From NCBI RefSeq assembly GCF_963666525.1, contig NZ_OY762905.1, forward strand, positions 3,699,501 through 3,763,500: a stretch of DNA of 64,000 nucleotides, given 5' to 3'. The notes below the pieces were generated by a model. That model ran no database searches and was not told where the DNA came from. It worked only from the letters and a program-made list of their open reading frames with translations. Position 1 is the stretch's first letter, and each line of letters opens with the position of its first letter. Shown piece by piece: positions 17,475 to 26,802 of the stretch. Origin of the DNA: an uncultured Cohaesibacter sp. Lineage in GTDB: Bacteria; Pseudomonadota; Alphaproteobacteria; Rhizobiales; Cohaesibacteraceae. A program made the translations under genes and the position numbers.

Positions 17475-18773
17475 ATGACAAAACAGAACGGTCTGCAATC
17501 TGCAGGGGCCGCTGACAATCAGGCGCGAGGTGCCCGGGCAACGCATATTGCCGAGCCCAACATGCCTTTCGTGGAATTCATCATCCTGATGGCACTCTTG
17601 ATGTCGCTCGCGGCTCTGTGCACGGATTCCATCATGCCCGCATTCTCGGTCATCGGTGCCGAGTTTGGTCACTCCTCGCCACAGGAGCTGCAGAAGATCA
17701 TCACCATCTTCTTTGCCGGGCTTGCCATCGGCCAGTTGATCTATGGCCCGCTCTCCGACCAGATAGGCCGCAAGAAAGGCATGGCCATCGGGCTGGTGAT
17801 CTTCATCATCGGCAACGTGATGAGCTGGTTCTCGACCAGTTTTGAAATGCTGTTGCTGGGCCGCTTTCTTCAGGGCTTCGGTGTCGCCGGACCGCGCATC
17901 GTCATGATCGCGCTGATCCGCGATCTTTATGCCGGTCGCGAAATGGCCCGCATCATGTCCTTCGTCATGGGGTTGTTCATTTTTGTGCCCGCTCTGGCGC
18001 CGATATCCGGACAGGTCATCATGGCGGTCTCTGGATGGCGATCGGTGTTCTTCACCTTCATTCTACTCGCCACGATGGGCGGTATCTGGCTGGCGATCCG
18101 CCAGAACGAGACACTGCATGTTTCAAGGCGCATCAAGGTGACGCCGAGAAATCTGCTCAATGGCTCGAAGGTGATCTTCACAACGCCAAGCTGCGTCGGC
18201 TACATGGTTGCGGCGGGCTTTGTGCAGGGGCCTTTCATGCTCTACTTGAGCACGGCGCAGGATCTGTTCCAGACCACTTACGGGCTCGGCACCTATTTCC
18301 CTTTCGCCTTTGCCGGTCTGGCGATTTCGGTTGGCTTCGCCTCCTTCATGAACAGCCGTCTGGTTCTGAAATTCGGCATGCGCTATCTGGTCCGCCGGGC
18401 GCTCTATGCCATGATCACTCTTGCGGCGCTGGCAATGCTTTGCAGCTTGCCGTTTGGCTTCGTGCCGGAGCTCTGGATGCTGTTTGTCTTCTTCTGTCCG
18501 ATGTTCTTCAGCGTTGGCCTGCTGTTTGGCAACATGAACACGCTTGCCATGGAAGAGGTCGGGCGCGTGGCGGGCATGGCTTCCGCCTGGATCGGAGCCA
18601 TCTCAACCCTTATCGCCATGACCATCGCCACGGTGATGGGCCAGATCTATGACGGGTCCATTCTGGCGCTGGTGGCAAGCTTCCTGGTTGGGGGTTCGGT
18701 GACGTTGCTTCTGACCATCCTTACCGAGCGCTGGCGTGAGCACAAGGACAAGGCCGCAGCAGCCTCTGCCTGA
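17475..18773 (+). CDS. Bcr/CflA-type MFS drug efflux transporter
   Basis: 432 aa with about 12 TM segments. TDSIMPAF in TM1, IGQLIYGPLSDQIGRKKG (loop 2-3) and GRFLQGFGVAGPRI (TM4-5) are hallmarks of the DHA1 Bcr/CflA group of proton-driven exporters. The start at 17475 is preceded by GAGGAA; a TTG five codons earlier overlaps that site. No regulator is adjacent, and substrate cannot be read from sequence. Confidence 0.85.
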   Translation: MTKQNGLQSAGAADNQARGARATHIAEPNMPFVEFIILMALLMSLAALCTDSIMPAFSVIGAEFGHSSPQELQKIITIFFAGLAIGQLIYGPLSDQIGRKKGMAIGLVIFIIGNVMSWFSTSFEMLLLGRFLQGFGVAGPRIVMIALIRDLYAGREMARIMSFVMGLFIFVPALAPISGQVIMAVSGWRSVFFTFILLATMGGIWLAIRQNETLHVSRRIKVTPRNLLNGSKVIFTTPSCVGYMVAAGFVQGPFMLYLSTAQDLFQTTYGLGTYFPFAFAGLAISVGFASFMNSRLVLKFGMRYLVRRALYAMITLAALAMLCSLPFGFVPELWMLFVFFCPMFFSVGLLFGNMNTLAMEEVGRVAGMASAWIGAISTLIAMTIATVMGQIYDGSILALVASFLVGGSVTLLLTILTERWREHKDKAAAASA

Positions 18774-18950
18774 GCCGGGGCGAATTGATGGCGGGCCAAT
18801 ATAAAGGGGAGGCGCACAGCAAAGCGAAAATGCCTTGCAAGTGTCGCCTGTCGTGCGGATTATCCTTGAAAAGGCCCTAATTCTGGGCAGAGGATGCCGC
18901 AAGGTAAAAAGAGACCGCGACAACGGCACCATCAGAGGAATGCCACGGCC

Positions 18951-20009
18951 ATGGAAAGCAAGCCAGAAGGTCCATCAAGCTTTGAATTGCTCAGGAGCGT
19001 GAGCATAGATCGCCACCTGCTGGATGAACTGACCGCCAGAGGCTCGATCGATCAGGACCTGCGCCTGGAAAGCCTTGGCTGGCTGCATCCCGGTCACCTG
19101 TGGGCGCGCTGGACGATGGTCATGCTGATGGCTTTCGGGGCAGGACTCGTGCTGGCCGGGATTGTCTTTTTCTTTGCCTTCAACTGGGCCTCCATACCCG
19201 ATCTGGTCAAGCTCGGTCTCATCGAGTCCGCAATCATCCTAACCGCGCTTGGTGCTTGGCTGTTGCCACAGGAGGCCTTGCCCGGTCGCCTGTTGCTGCT
19301 TGCCGCGGCGGTTCTGACCGGTGTCTTTCTGGCTGTTTTCGGCCAGATCTACCAGACCGGAGCCGACGCCTGGCAGTTCTTTGCGCTCTGGGTGGTGTTG
19401 ATCACTCTCTGGACAGCCATCGGGCGGCTTTTGCCGCTCTGGGTGTTGTGGCTGCTGCTTGCCAACCTGTCCTTTTTCCTCTGGTGGAGCGATCAGCCGG
19501 GGCTTGAGGATGATCACACCAGCCTGATGTATCTGGTCCATGCGCTGGCCAACGGGGTGGTGCTGCTTGTCCGTGAATGGCTGTTGCCCGACCCAGTCGA
19601 GACCGAGAACGAAGCCTTTGGCTGGCTCGCGCCACGCTGGACGCGTTGGCTGTTGCTGGCTGCCATGTTGAGCTTCCTGTTTCCGACGCTGATGATCTGG
19701 ATTGCCAACTGGGAAACGGCAAGTGCCTCGGTTGCCTTGTCGGCTCTGGTTGCTGCCGGGGTCACGCTGGTGCTGTTTCTGGCCTTTCGCTTCTGGCGAC
19801 CCGATGTGCCGGCACTGGCCATGGAACTGCTGATGGTCTGCATTCTGGTCATCATGGCGGTGGCCATCATCATGTTCGATGATATTTTCGCTTCTCTGGG
19901 AACGACATTTTTCACGGCGATTGCCGCCGTAGTCTGCTTCGGCGGGGCTGCGGGCTATCTGCGCAGCCTGCTGGCGCGCGGCATCGATGAACAGGAGGCC
20001 GGGTCATGA
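18951..20009 (+). CDS. DUF2157 membrane protein
   Basis: 352 aa. A soluble N-terminal helix region (about 10-55) is followed by about ten transmembrane segments. The N-terminal pattern and the downstream partners identify DUF2157. GAGGA lies 11 bases before the start. Its stop overlaps the next ATG (ATGA), so the three genes 18951-21798 form a tightly coupled operon. No function is established for the family; co-occurrence with DUF4401 and GDYXXLXY proteins suggests a membrane complex. Confidence 0.8.
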   Translation: MESKPEGPSSFELLRSVSIDRHLLDELTARGSIDQDLRLESLGWLHPGHLWARWTMVMLMAFGAGLVLAGIVFFFAFNWASIPDLVKLGLIESAIILTALGAWLLPQEALPGRLLLLAAAVLTGVFLAVFGQIYQTGADAWQFFALWVVLITLWTAIGRLLPLWVLWLLLANLSFFLWWSDQPGLEDDHTSLMYLVHALANGVVLLVREWLLPDPVETENEAFGWLAPRWTRWLLLAAMLSFLFPTLMIWIANWETASASVALSALVAAGVTLVLFLAFRFWRPDVPALAMELLMVCILVIMAVAIIMFDDIFASLGTTFFTAIAAVVCFGGAAGYLRSLLARGIDEQEAGS

Positions 20010-21271
20010 CCGAGACGCCAAACCCGAGAGTCTTCCGCTTCCTGATGGAAGCACCCGGTGTGCTGGACTGGCTGAAGCATCTGCGTGACAGCCAACGGAT
20101 TGATGTCCACCAGCTGGATGTGATTGCGCGGGACATCCTTGTCATCAAGACACGCAGAACAGAAGAGGCGCCAATCTACCTCAGGGCCCTCAGCGCGATC
20201 GGGGCCATCATCTCCGGCTTCCTGTTTCTCTATCTGCTCTATCTGTTCGGCCTGTTTGATCTCAGCATGGTCAACCTCAGCGTCAACGGTCTGGTTTTCA
20301 TCGGGCTGGCGTCGCTGCTCTATCGGCTCGGCATGAAGAAGACCAGCCTCAGTGGTGATTTCTACATCCAGCTTGCCCTGACCTTTCTGCAGGTTGGCAA
20401 ATTCGCTCTGGTCGCAGGGTTGGGCCAGATCGTGCATGACGCATTCGATCTCAACTGGTTCTGGACGATCTCGGCCATTCTCGGGTTGGTGATGGTGCTC
20501 AGCTTTGTTGCATTTCCCTCCACCATCGAGCGCTTCGTTGCTGCCTTTGTCTTTCTGGCCTCGTTGTGGATCAGCCTGCTGGCCGATACCCCGCGCAATC
20601 TTGAGCTGGTCGGTTTCGATCTGTTGCTGGGGGCTCATATTCTGGCGCTTGCCGCCCTGCTGCGCTGGCCTGCGTTGCGTCAGTCTCTGACGTCCTTCTA
20701 TGACGCACTGCTATTGTCGCTCTGTCTGGCCATCGGCCTCATCGAGAGTTTTGTCAACGGCGGGGAGAGCTATTGGGGTGACCTGTCGGAAAAGATGCAG
20801 ATGTTTCTGGGGTTTGGCTATAAATGGTCAATCCAGGTGACGCTGGCGATCACGCTGGGGGCATTGATCCTTTGGGTCACCGGTCGCAAGGGCAGGCTTG
20901 GCCAGCAGGCAGGACTGATCTCGGAACCGATCCTGGCTGCCTTTGCCGGTGTTCTGGCGTTGGCGCTGCTGTCGAATGCCGGCATCCTGCTTGCGATGGG
21001 GCTGATGATCCTCGGTTTTGCCACCCACCGGCAGGTGCACACCCTGCTGGGATTGCTGTTCGCGCTGGTCTTCGGCTTTATCTACTATTACATGCTGGAT
21101 CTGACGCTGTTGCAGAAATCCCTGATCCTCATTGCATCCGGGGCCATTCTGCTGATCGGGTCCGGCTATATCTTCTGGCGCGGCTGGTCGAACAGCCCCG
21201 ATGAGGATACTGCGAGCAATGGAACGGGTGGCCCCGCGCCATCAGCGGTCACGCGGAGGCGCAGCCTATGA
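20006..21271 (+). CDS. DUF4401 membrane protein
   Basis: 421 aa. About 60 soluble residues, then 11-12 hydrophobic segments with short loops, consistent with DUF4401. It overlaps both neighbours by 4 bases (ATGA at 20006 and 21268), a mark of stoichiometric co-translation. In other genomes DUF2157 and DUF4401 are fused or adjacent, which fits a common complex. Role unknown. Confidence 0.78.
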   Translation: MTETPNPRVFRFLMEAPGVLDWLKHLRDSQRIDVHQLDVIARDILVIKTRRTEEAPIYLRALSAIGAIISGFLFLYLLYLFGLFDLSMVNLSVNGLVFIGLASLLYRLGMKKTSLSGDFYIQLALTFLQVGKFALVAGLGQIVHDAFDLNWFWTISAILGLVMVLSFVAFPSTIERFVAAFVFLASLWISLLADTPRNLELVGFDLLLGAHILALAALLRWPALRQSLTSFYDALLLSLCLAIGLIESFVNGGESYWGDLSEKMQMFLGFGYKWSIQVTLAITLGALILWVTGRKGRLGQQAGLISEPILAAFAGVLALALLSNAGILLAMGLMILGFATHRQVHTLLGLLFALVFGFIYYYMLDLTLLQKSLILIASGAILLIGSGYIFWRGWSNSPDEDTASNGTGGPAPSAVTRRRSL

Positions 21272-21798
21272 GACGACATCTTGTTCTGCTGGCGTTGCTG
21301 CCTGTTCTTGCCGTCCTCAATTATTCGCTGTACGAGCGGGAGACCTTGAGACGCGGGGGGGAACTGGTGCTGCTTGAATTGGCCCCAGCGGATCCGCGTT
21401 CCCTGATGCAGGGTGACTACATGCGCCTGCGCTATGAAGCAGAACAGAAGGCTGGAGCTGCATGGAAGCGCCTGACAGAAGAGGATCCGGACCTTGAAAC
21501 CCGGGGGCCCACCTCTCGCAAGATCGTGCTCAGCCTTGATGACAAGGCAAGAGCACGCTTCGATCGCTTCCACAGGGAGGGCGAGGTGCTTGCCCCACAG
21601 GAGCGCCTGCTCAGCTTCCGCTTCCTGCCCGACAAGGGCAGCAGCAGCATCCGGATCGAGCCCCAGTCCTTCTTCTTTCAGGAAGGCCATGGCGACCAGT
21701 TCAGCGCGGCCCGCTTTGGCATGATGCATCTGGGGAGCGATGGAGACCATTTGCTCGTCGGGTTGGCCAATGAGGCCTTGGCGGAAATCAGACCGTAG
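21268..21798 (+). CDS. GDYXXLXY domain protein
   Basis: 176 aa. An N-terminal hydrophobic segment (about 3-20) acts as a signal anchor; the family motif GDYMRLRY is at about 49-56. The rest (about 57-176) is a predicted beta-rich extracytoplasmic domain. It is the third gene of the DUF2157-DUF4401-GDYXXLXY operon and would present the only large extracytoplasmic domain of the set. Biochemical role unknown. Confidence 0.85.
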   Translation: MRRHLVLLALLPVLAVLNYSLYERETLRRGGELVLLELAPADPRSLMQGDYMRLRYEAEQKAGAAWKRLTEEDPDLETRGPTSRKIVLSLDDKARARFDRFHREGEVLAPQERLLSFRFLPDKGSSSIRIEPQSFFFQEGHGDQFSAARFGMMHLGSDGDHLLVGLANEALAEIRP

Positions 21799-21997
21799 GC
21801 TGGGACGGTTACGAAGGCATTCAGCCTCCAGGCATGGCGTTATGGCAAGCGCGTCGTCCGGTCAGGCCGAGCACTGGCAATGCCACAATTAACGCAAAGC
21901 TAACCATAATAAGTTAAGCTTTCGGGTGATATCCGCGCCCGGGTCTGGATTTTGACACTCGGGGACATTGCCATACTTGCTGGATTTAGAGACCCGA

Positions 21998-24184
21998 ATG
22001 CTCGAATTTGCCCGAATGCTCATGTCTATTCTCGGTTTGGGGCTGCCATTCGGTCTGATCATGGTGATGTCCGGCCGAGTCAAATATCGCAATGAACTGG
22101 ACACGTTTCTCAGGATTATTGCCGCATTCTGCATCTCAATCATCGTCTATTGGGCCATCGGATATGGGCTCTACAGCGGCGAGACCATTCAGGGTTTCAT
22201 CGGATCCACCACCGGCTTTTCCCATCGCAATGACCTGCTGCAGGGAGAATCCGACCTGCGACTGCTGGTGCTGTTCACCGTTCCCGCCATTAGCACAGCT
22301 GCCGCCATGGCCGAGCGCGGGAAATATCACTCCGGTAATCTGCTTTCCATGTTTGTGGCTGTGGCCATAGCCCCGGTGGCAGCACACTGGGCCTGGCACA
22401 GTGACGCCAGTGGCGACGGATGGCTGTTTGCTCGCAAATTTCTGGACAGCGGCGGCACCATTGTGATTTTTATTTCGTCCGGCTTCGCTGCTCTGGCGGT
22501 ATCGTTGAGCCTTGGTGCGCGCCTCGGGCGCTTCCCGATGCAGATGGGACGACCCCGTGGCCAGGGGCCAACCTGGTATGGCATGGGGGTCATTTCCGTT
22601 GTCATTTCCATCGTCACGCTCACGGCAATGAATTCCTCGAGCTTGGGCGAAATGACAGCCGCCTTCTATGTGCTGCTCATCGGTTCCAGCTTTGCCACCT
22701 TGGCTGGCTCTTTCATGCTGGTGATCATGCGCCGGGGCGAAATGACACAGAATATCTCGACTTCAGTGCTGGCCGGTACGGTCGCGCTGACCTCGGTCGC
22801 AGCAAATGCAGAGCCGGCTGACGCGGCCCTTACGGGCATGCTCGCTGGAGCCGTTTCCATCGCCTTCAACCGTATTCTGGTGACCATCGAGGTGGATGAT
22901 CCGGGCGAGTTGATTTCGGCTTTCCTGTCGGGCGGATTTGTCGGTGGGCTGATGGCCCCGCTCGCGCTCAAGGAATATGGCGACAGCCTCGCCAATGAAT
23001 TTGTCACCCAGTTGATCGGCATCGGAGCCATCGGTGCCTGGTCGTTCCTCGTCACGTTTATTGCAGCGCAGTTTTTGAGGTTCGCAGGTGGTTTGCGGGT
23101 CAGCGAAATCGATGAAAAGCGAGGTCTTTCCGTTACCCATTTCGGCTTCCTCAGTGAACCCGACTTCATGATTTCCAATGTCATGCGGCTCAATGACCGC
23201 CAGATGCTCGGCTCCGGGGAACGCAACTCTGTACTGGTCAAGATCTCCACGGACTTCACGCAGGCGATAGTCAGCCTGCATGATGCCACCATCCGGGCAA
23301 CTGATCGCATCCTGTCTACCAGCACCGACCCCAGAAAAGGGGCTGCCATGGTGGCTCGAATCCGGCTGGCCGAAGACAGTGTCCGGGTGAAAGCGGAAGA
23401 TATCATGATGCTGCTCGAGGAGATCCTGCGCAAGGGAGACGAGGGGGACCTCAACAGCGAGCGGTTTCTGCAGTGGGGCCAGGCAGCGCTCGACCGCCTG
23501 CTGGTCCCGGTGAAGACCGACATCGACAAGCTGGCGCGCCACATTCCGCTACAGGCCGAGTTGGCAGAGCTTGAGGGGATTGTCATCACTGCGGCCGAAG
23601 TTCTGTCCGCTGGTGCCCACCAGATCGAGCTGCTGCGCGATCTGGAGGAGGCTCAGATCGATGGCTTCTTCGCCAATGACCACATTTGCGACATCGCAGC
23701 TCTGCTGCATGAGCGCTCAGACCGCATCAAGGCGCTTGCCGAAGTGCGCAACCGCCCAATCCAGATCGATTGCCCGGTCACCGAAGGGTTGACCGTCATT
23801 GGTGATGCAAACGCCTTTGCCCGTATCCTGACACTGACAGTGGAAGGGGCCCTGAACCGGCAACTGTCTTCAGGCATCAAGCCGGTGCGACTGGAACTCA
23901 AGGAGCACAGTTCCGGGCAATATGTGGTGCTCGATTGTCTTGACACCGGCACCTCGTTGTCAAACCGGCAGATCAGGGCCATCCGCGAGCCACTCTCCGA
24001 AGACCGTGCCCTTGACGAACTGGGGCTCAATCAGATCCTGCCGCTGATCCTGGCCGCTCGCCTCGTTCGATCTATGGGAGGAGAATTTGCCATTTCAAGC
24101 GAGCATCAGGCTGGCACTCACCTGCGCTGCCGCTTCAGGAAACGGCAGAAGAAGGGGCAGAATCCGGGCCGCAAGGCAGCTTGA
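21998..24184 (+). CDS. ammonium-transporter-like sensor fused to a degenerate histidine kinase
   Basis: 728 aa. Residues 1-380 align by eye with Amt/Rh channels in order: LPFGLIMVMSGRVKYRN (Amt TM1), YWAIGYGL, AERGKY then APVAAHW, LDSGGTIV, VDDPGE and GLRVSEIDEKRGL. Both pore histidines are lost: Amt GGTVVH is GGTIVI here and the one in FGVHG is replaced by Phe309, so ammonium conduction is unlikely. From about 410 a helical region leads to an ATPase-like domain (about 600-715) with weak N-box (VEGALNRQL) and G1 box (DTGTS) but a recognisable LVRSMGGEFAISSEHQAGTHL end. It is probably a sensor with altered kinase output. A TTG start at 21968 is possible. Confidence 0.75.
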   Translation: MLEFARMLMSILGLGLPFGLIMVMSGRVKYRNELDTFLRIIAAFCISIIVYWAIGYGLYSGETIQGFIGSTTGFSHRNDLLQGESDLRLLVLFTVPAISTAAAMAERGKYHSGNLLSMFVAVAIAPVAAHWAWHSDASGDGWLFARKFLDSGGTIVIFISSGFAALAVSLSLGARLGRFPMQMGRPRGQGPTWYGMGVISVVISIVTLTAMNSSSLGEMTAAFYVLLIGSSFATLAGSFMLVIMRRGEMTQNISTSVLAGTVALTSVAANAEPADAALTGMLAGAVSIAFNRILVTIEVDDPGELISAFLSGGFVGGLMAPLALKEYGDSLANEFVTQLIGIGAIGAWSFLVTFIAAQFLRFAGGLRVSEIDEKRGLSVTHFGFLSEPDFMISNVMRLNDRQMLGSGERNSVLVKISTDFTQAIVSLHDATIRATDRILSTSTDPRKGAAMVARIRLAEDSVRVKAEDIMMLLEEILRKGDEGDLNSERFLQWGQAALDRLLVPVKTDIDKLARHIPLQAELAELEGIVITAAEVLSAGAHQIELLRDLEEAQIDGFFANDHICDIAALLHERSDRIKALAEVRNRPIQIDCPVTEGLTVIGDANAFARILTLTVEGALNRQLSSGIKPVRLELKEHSSGQYVVLDCLDTGTSLSNRQIRAIREPLSEDRALDELGLNQILPLILAARLVRSMGGEFAISSEHQAGTHLRCRFRKRQKKGQNPGRKAA

Positions 24185-24243
24185 CGCCTCGTTGCCAATG
24201 GCAGATCTCTAACAAATCGGACTTGCCCGCCGGCCGGCGAATG

Positions 24244-26061
24244 TCAATGCAGGGTTTCCCGGGCAATGGGGGTCCAGGCGGCATTGATGTGATGCTGAAC
24301 AAGGCTCAGCTGTTCGCTGACTGGTTTTGAGGCATCAAGCTCTATCCAGTGCACCGCGTCACGATGACCAAGGGACACCTCCTGAAGGCTCTGGAGGTCC
24401 GTCTGCGAAACGATAGCCGCCGGGGTGATGACCGAATGCCCCTGAGGTTTCATGGGATGGGGCAGGAAGGCCGAAAGCGCTTCCCTGCGACGCAGGTCTT
24501 CCTTGCTGCAGGAAAAGAGGCTGAGCGCGATCAGGGAATTCTCCATGCCCGTTTCCTCGGCCAGATCCGACAGCTGCTGCCGGAGCATCGGGGTGTCGAA
24601 CGCGCCTTCCAGAATGACCGAATAACCGGCGGCCAGAGCATGTCGTGCCTTGTCGGCCATGCGGCGATAGACCAGTTCCCAGACCGAATTGCGGCTCGAT
24701 GACTGAGGCAGATCCTCCACGCGTTCCACCTCGTAGAGAGCAAGGCATTCCTGCTCTGCCGAGAGATAGAGCGCACCGGGCATCCGTCCGGTGGTCGGGG
24801 CCAGCAGACGGGCCAGATTGGAGCGGTCGGTCTGGCTGCCACCGCTGATCGCGATCAGTCGGGTTTCGTCCTGCAACAGGCTGTCGCGGGCGGTCTTGAT
24901 ATGGCCTTGCAGGACGGTTTCTTCCGTGCCGCCCTGGAACAGCCCCGATGGCATCGTCTGGCCGGTGGCCGCGCGCGCATTCAGGGTTGCCTTGATATTC
25001 TTGGCATCGGCGAGGGCCTGCAGGAAGATATAGAGGTCCAGTACCTGCAAGCCTTCCAGAGCATGGCTATCGAACAGGCGGTTGCAGTAATGCGAGAAGA
25101 CCCAGTTGGCCTGCCGGGTGAACCCGCGCGACCACAGCTCGCCAATCAGGGTGGCCAGATCGTAGAACGGATCGCCTATATGGTCGCGCATCACGCTTTT
25201 CGAGCCGTTGACCTTCGGGTTGACCATCCGGAGCCCGTCCGAAAGCTTGACCACGTTGCGTAGACGCAGGTTGCCATGGATCTGGCCGAACAGACCCCGG
25301 TCGGCCCGGCGCTGTATGGCTGCTCTGGTGCGGTCGAGCTGGTCCTGTGCCCGGTTGAAACAGGCCCGCAGGGTGTTTTTCTTGGACTTGATGCCGAGCT
25401 TGCGGACCACTGGCTCCAGATCATCAAACATCTCGTCCATGAGGTCGAGCCAGGAATGGACGTGCCTGGCTGGCGTATCGATCGTGTGCCCCGGCGTGAC
25501 CAGACGGGCCAGATCTCGGCATTCGGCGAAATTGGGCTGATAGAGCTCTGCCAAATGATCGTAGCGCTTGGAGAAATCATAACGGCGCATCACGATCACC
25601 CAGTCGACGATGGCACTCTCGTCGCCATGGCTGATGGTGTCGGCAACCCGGCTCTGCTGTTCCGCTGTCGGAACCTGCATGGTCAGCATGGTGCCACGCT
25701 GGCGAACGGGAATGAGATCGAGATACAGCTCCGGCGCATAGTTGCGCCCCAGCAGTACTTCCTTGGCTGCCAGACTGTGGCGCTCATCAAGCGAGAAGGG
25801 CTCGTTGCGCCCAAGGGCGTTGCGACGCAGCAGCTTGTAGCAGAATTCCCCCGCCATGAAGAACAGGAACTGGGGCGTCTCCATGCGCTCGACAGAGGTT
25901 TCCAGCCCATAGCTTTCCGGAGCGCTCAGAAAGGCGATGACCTTCTCCTGCAACAGCGCATAGCGATCCATCGACACCGGATGGCGCTTGCTGAGAACAC
26001 TTTCGGACTCGTTGGAAGATAGTGTGGCTGGTCTGCTGCGTTGGGAATTTTCAATACCCAT
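24244..26061 (-). CDS. AAA/APH bifunctional-family protein with degenerate active sites
   Basis: 605 aa. Residues about 35-370 have the aminoglycoside-phosphotransferase-like fold of the COG2187 family and about 400-590 a P-loop kinase-like domain (COG0645). The expected catalytic HGDLH motif reads HGNLR (262-266), the metal-binding Asp region reads MVNPKVNG, and the Walker A loop expected as GxSGSGKST reads SGGSQTDRSN (406-415) with no lysine. Both halves therefore look catalytically impaired. AGGA precedes the start at suitable spacing. The gene converges on the Amt-kinase gene with only 59 bases between. Role unknown. Confidence 0.7.
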   Translation of the reverse strand: MGIENSQRSRPATLSSNESESVLSKRHPVSMDRYALLQEKVIAFLSAPESYGLETSVERMETPQFLFFMAGEFCYKLLRRNALGRNEPFSLDERHSLAAKEVLLGRNYAPELYLDLIPVRQRGTMLTMQVPTAEQQSRVADTISHGDESAIVDWVIVMRRYDFSKRYDHLAELYQPNFAECRDLARLVTPGHTIDTPARHVHSWLDLMDEMFDDLEPVVRKLGIKSKKNTLRACFNRAQDQLDRTRAAIQRRADRGLFGQIHGNLRLRNVVKLSDGLRMVNPKVNGSKSVMRDHIGDPFYDLATLIGELWSRGFTRQANWVFSHYCNRLFDSHALEGLQVLDLYIFLQALADAKNIKATLNARAATGQTMPSGLFQGGTEETVLQGHIKTARDSLLQDETRLIAISGGSQTDRSNLARLLAPTTGRMPGALYLSAEQECLALYEVERVEDLPQSSSRNSVWELVYRRMADKARHALAAGYSVILEGAFDTPMLRQQLSDLAEETGMENSLIALSLFSCSKEDLRRREALSAFLPHPMKPQGHSVITPAAIVSQTDLQSLQEVSLGHRDAVHWIELDASKPVSEQLSLVQHHINAAWTPIARETLH

Positions 26062-26424
26062 TGGATCCGGTCCTGATCACTTTTACTTGGAGTAAAACTC
26101 TCACTTTGCATGCAAAGGCAAATCAAAAGGCTATCGAGAGCTCGGGCCGGAGTTTGGCGAGGATGGCGCGTAACTGCATTGATGGAAATCAAGATAAATA
26201 AAAAGTAGAATTTCTAAAGTATAACATAGACATAATGTTTAGCTTTATAGTTTGAATGCGAGAAATGTTATAATCAGGACAGGTACCCCAAGTGTGGTTC
26301 CCGAGGTTTCTGCAGTCATCGGACGGCAACGACAGGCGCAATTTCTGTCTCGGACGGATGTTCTTCAGAAACGTTGTAAAGAGCTGCCGTCACAATCAGA
26401 AAAATTCTGTCGGAGGAGAAGGAA
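26062..26424. other. gene-free divergent spacer
   Basis: 363 bases between divergent genes, AT-rich around 26180-26260. GGAGGAGAAGG just before 26425 is the ribosome site of the next gene. No EcfG box, hairpin or known RNA seen. Confidence 0.6.
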
Positions 26425-26802
26425 ATGGCTCAGAGCATCATGCACAAGATAAGACTGAACCTGGCACGCAATGCCGAATTTCCGGCAGGAAGTGCGCTTC
26501 ATGGTTATGAATTCGTCGCCCCCCTCAACGAAGAACGGTTCATTGATCCGGAAAACTGGCGAAATCACCGGGAACAATGTCGCGTCCGTCGCTTCTGGGC
26601 GGGGGAGAATGACGAGATCGGCCATCTCATTCACCGACCCGGAGGCAGTTGGGCTTTCAGCTACGACATCAATGGAGAAGACGATGTCGAGGCGGGCTAT
26701 CGCTTCGGCGCCCATGCCTTCACTCCGGGTGAATATGTCTCCATCAAGGATGAGGATGGCGAGCTCTACACCTTCCAGGTGGTAACGGTTGAACCAATCT
26801 GA
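26425..26802 (+). CDS. conserved small hypothetical protein
   Basis: 125 aa, acidic, without signal peptide or membrane segment. Distinctive stretches are HGYEFVAPL, RVRRFW, HRPGGSWAF and EYVSIKDEDGELYTF. I recognise it as resembling an uncharacterised alphaproteobacterial family, but no function is known to me. It has a strong ribosome site (GGAGGAGAAGG). The gene stands alone; the next terminator on this strand is 330 bases downstream (27131). Confidence 0.75.
   Translation: MAQSIMHKIRLNLARNAEFPAGSALHGYEFVAPLNEERFIDPENWRNHREQCRVRRFWAGENDEIGHLIHRPGGSWAFSYDINGEDDVEAGYRFGAHAFTPGEYVSIKDEDGELYTFQVVTVEPI

Noticed and set aside
24228-24239. CGCCGGCCGGCG palindrome between convergent genes
   Set aside because: No T-run follows on either strand, so it is not a terminator, and it may be chance.
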